Assembly: GCF_010726765.1 (NCBI RefSeq)
Contig: NZ_AP022601.1
Location: 1,798,001 to 1,862,000, forward strand
Length of the DNA: 64,000 nucleotides
Direction of reading: 5' to 3'
Origin: Mycobacterium gallinarum
GTDB lineage: Bacteria > Actinomycetota > Actinomycetes > Mycobacteriales > Mycobacteriaceae
Made by a program: the position numbers and the translations under genes. A model generated the notes under the pieces. The model made no database searches. It was not told where the DNA came from and worked only from the letters and a program-made list of their open reading frames with translations. Below, piece by piece: positions 60,701-64,000 of the stretch. Positions within the stretch are counted from its first letter, which is position 1; each line of letters opens with the position of its first letter.

Positions 60701-61644
60701 TTATTGCGCCCGAGGGTGCGCCCCCGCCCACACCTCGCGCAGCGCCGTCACCGTGACCATCGTGTAGATCTGCGTCGTGGTAACCGATGCGTGGCCGAGC
60801 AGCTCCTGGACGACGCGGACGTCGGCCCCGCCGTCGAGCAGGTGCGTGGCGAACGAGTGCCGCAGCACGTGCGGCGACACCGCCGACGTGATGCCCGCCC
60901 GTTCGGCGGCGTCCTGAAGCACCTGCCACGCACTCTGACGTGAGAGCCGTCCGCCCCTGGCGTTGAGGAAGATCGCGGGGGTTCCGCGTCCGCGGCGGGC
61001 CAGCTCGGGCCGTCCGCGCACGAAGTAGGCGTCCAACGCCGTGACCGCGGGCCGGCCGACGGGCACCAGACGTTGCTTTCCGCCCTTGCCGCGAAGCAGC
61101 ACCGACCGTGCCCGCGTGTCGATGTCGTCCAGGTCAAGGCCGACGGCCTCCGAGATGCGCGCCCCGGTCGAGTAGAGCAGTTCCAGCAGTGCCCGGTTGC
61201 GCAGCGTGAGCGGGCCGTCAGCCTCACTGTCACCGCCGGCGCCGTCCAGCAGCGCGAGCACCTCGTCGATCGTCAGGCTCTTGGGCAGCCGTCGGCTCGG
61301 CGTCGGTGGTTTGACGGCCGACGCGACGTTCAGCGTGGTGAGCCCTTCGGCCTCGGCGAAGCGGTGCAGCCCGCGGACCGCGATCAGCGCTCGGGCGGCC
61401 GAAACCGCGGACAGCGGAACCGCTCCAGCGTCGGGATCGCCACGGCGCAACGCGACCAAGAAGTCGCTGACGTCAGACTCGGTCACCTTCGCCAGGTCGT
61501 CGATGCCGCGCAGGGTCAGGTGTTCGGAGTAGCGCCGCAGATCTCGGCGGTAGGAGCTCAGGGTGTTGGCGGCGACGCCGCGCTCGATGGTCAGGTGGTC
61601 GAGGTAGCCCTGGAGCTGGTCATCGAGGGCCGGGCGAAAGGTCG

Positions 61645-61648
<4 letters not shown>
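60701..61648 (-). CDS. xerD: Site-specific tyrosine recombinase XerD
   Basis: From ATG 61648, which overlaps the NUDIX stop (ATGA), the protein has 315 residues. The N-terminal SAM-like domain ([20 protein letters not shown]) precedes the catalytic domain with arginine in [27 protein letters not shown] (H-x-x-R), [13 protein letters not shown] (H and the nucleophilic tyrosine). XerD with XerC resolves chromosome dimers at dif. A 15-residue upstream extension in frame lies in the NUDIX gene and is rejected. A Gly/Asp insert ([11 protein letters not shown]) is seen in the catalytic domain. Confidence 0.95.

Positions 61649-64000
<2,352 letters not shown>

Overview
The window is high-GC actinobacterial DNA and almost certainly comes from a Mycobacterium (Mycolicibacterium-type, environmental or fast-growing). 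The evidence is MmpS/MmpL transporters, a mycobacterial cutinase, two mycofactocin-type short-chain dehydrogenases, many paired acyl-CoA dehydrogenases, DUF732-type secreted proteins, and two blocks whose order matches M. tuberculosis: lpqS-like / cysK2 / MFS, and pyrG-NUDIX-xerD ... parA-scpA-scpB-rluB-cmk-der. No insertion sequence, prophage or CRISPR array was seen. Genes are dense and often translationally coupled (ATGA, GTGA or TTGA overlaps).

Layout. Positions 1-16.4 kb are a catabolic region. It has a thiamine-diphosphate E1 alpha/beta pair, two mycofactocin-type SDRs, two acyl-CoA dehydrogenases with a CaiB-type CoA-transferase and an enoyl-CoA hydratase in one operon, a KstD-like flavoprotein carrying an in-frame 3 x 24 bp tandem repeat, a Rieske oxygenase, an amidohydrolase, an acyl-CoA-ligase-like enzyme, a P450, and a TetR regulator with a perfect 20-bp operator. 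Together these look like uptake-independent breakdown of a cyclic or terpenoid/steroid-like substrate through hydroxylation, alcohol oxidation, CoA activation and beta-oxidation; the substrate cannot be read from sequence. Positions 16.5-24.6 kb are a cell-envelope export locus (mmpS-mmpL, two small secreted proteins, cutinase, second mmpL).

Positions 24.6-31.4 kb hold an acyltransferase, an exported M15-like peptidase domain protein, a TctC-type lipoprotein, an ECF42-type sigma factor with its DGPF partner and a matching promoter, an SDR and an EamA permease. Positions 31.6-34.7 kb are the most interesting block: a SpoIIE-type phosphatase, a cobalamin-binding protein carrying the Wx9EH motif of CarH photoreceptors, and a STAS anti-anti-sigma protein, all overlapping. 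This suggests light/B12 input into partner switching.

Positions 34.8-49.2 kb contain an acyl-CoA dehydrogenase pair, a two-component system and a Met/His-rich DUF305 lipoprotein that share a direct-repeat motif, then a probable copper-handling region (membrane protein, cupredoxin-like lipoprotein, YcnI) divergent from a BlaI/M56 pair, and lpqS-like-cysK2-MFS. An identical inverted repeat of the BlaI/CopY kind lies upstream of both the blaI/ycnI region and the lpqS-like gene. Positions 49.3-64 kb have a Ser/Thr kinase, tRNA-Pro(GGG), an iron-sulfur cryptochrome/photolyase, two TSUP permeases, and the conserved housekeeping block from der to pyrG. Genes cut by the window edges are the E1 beta gene (3' end missing) and pyrG (5' end missing).
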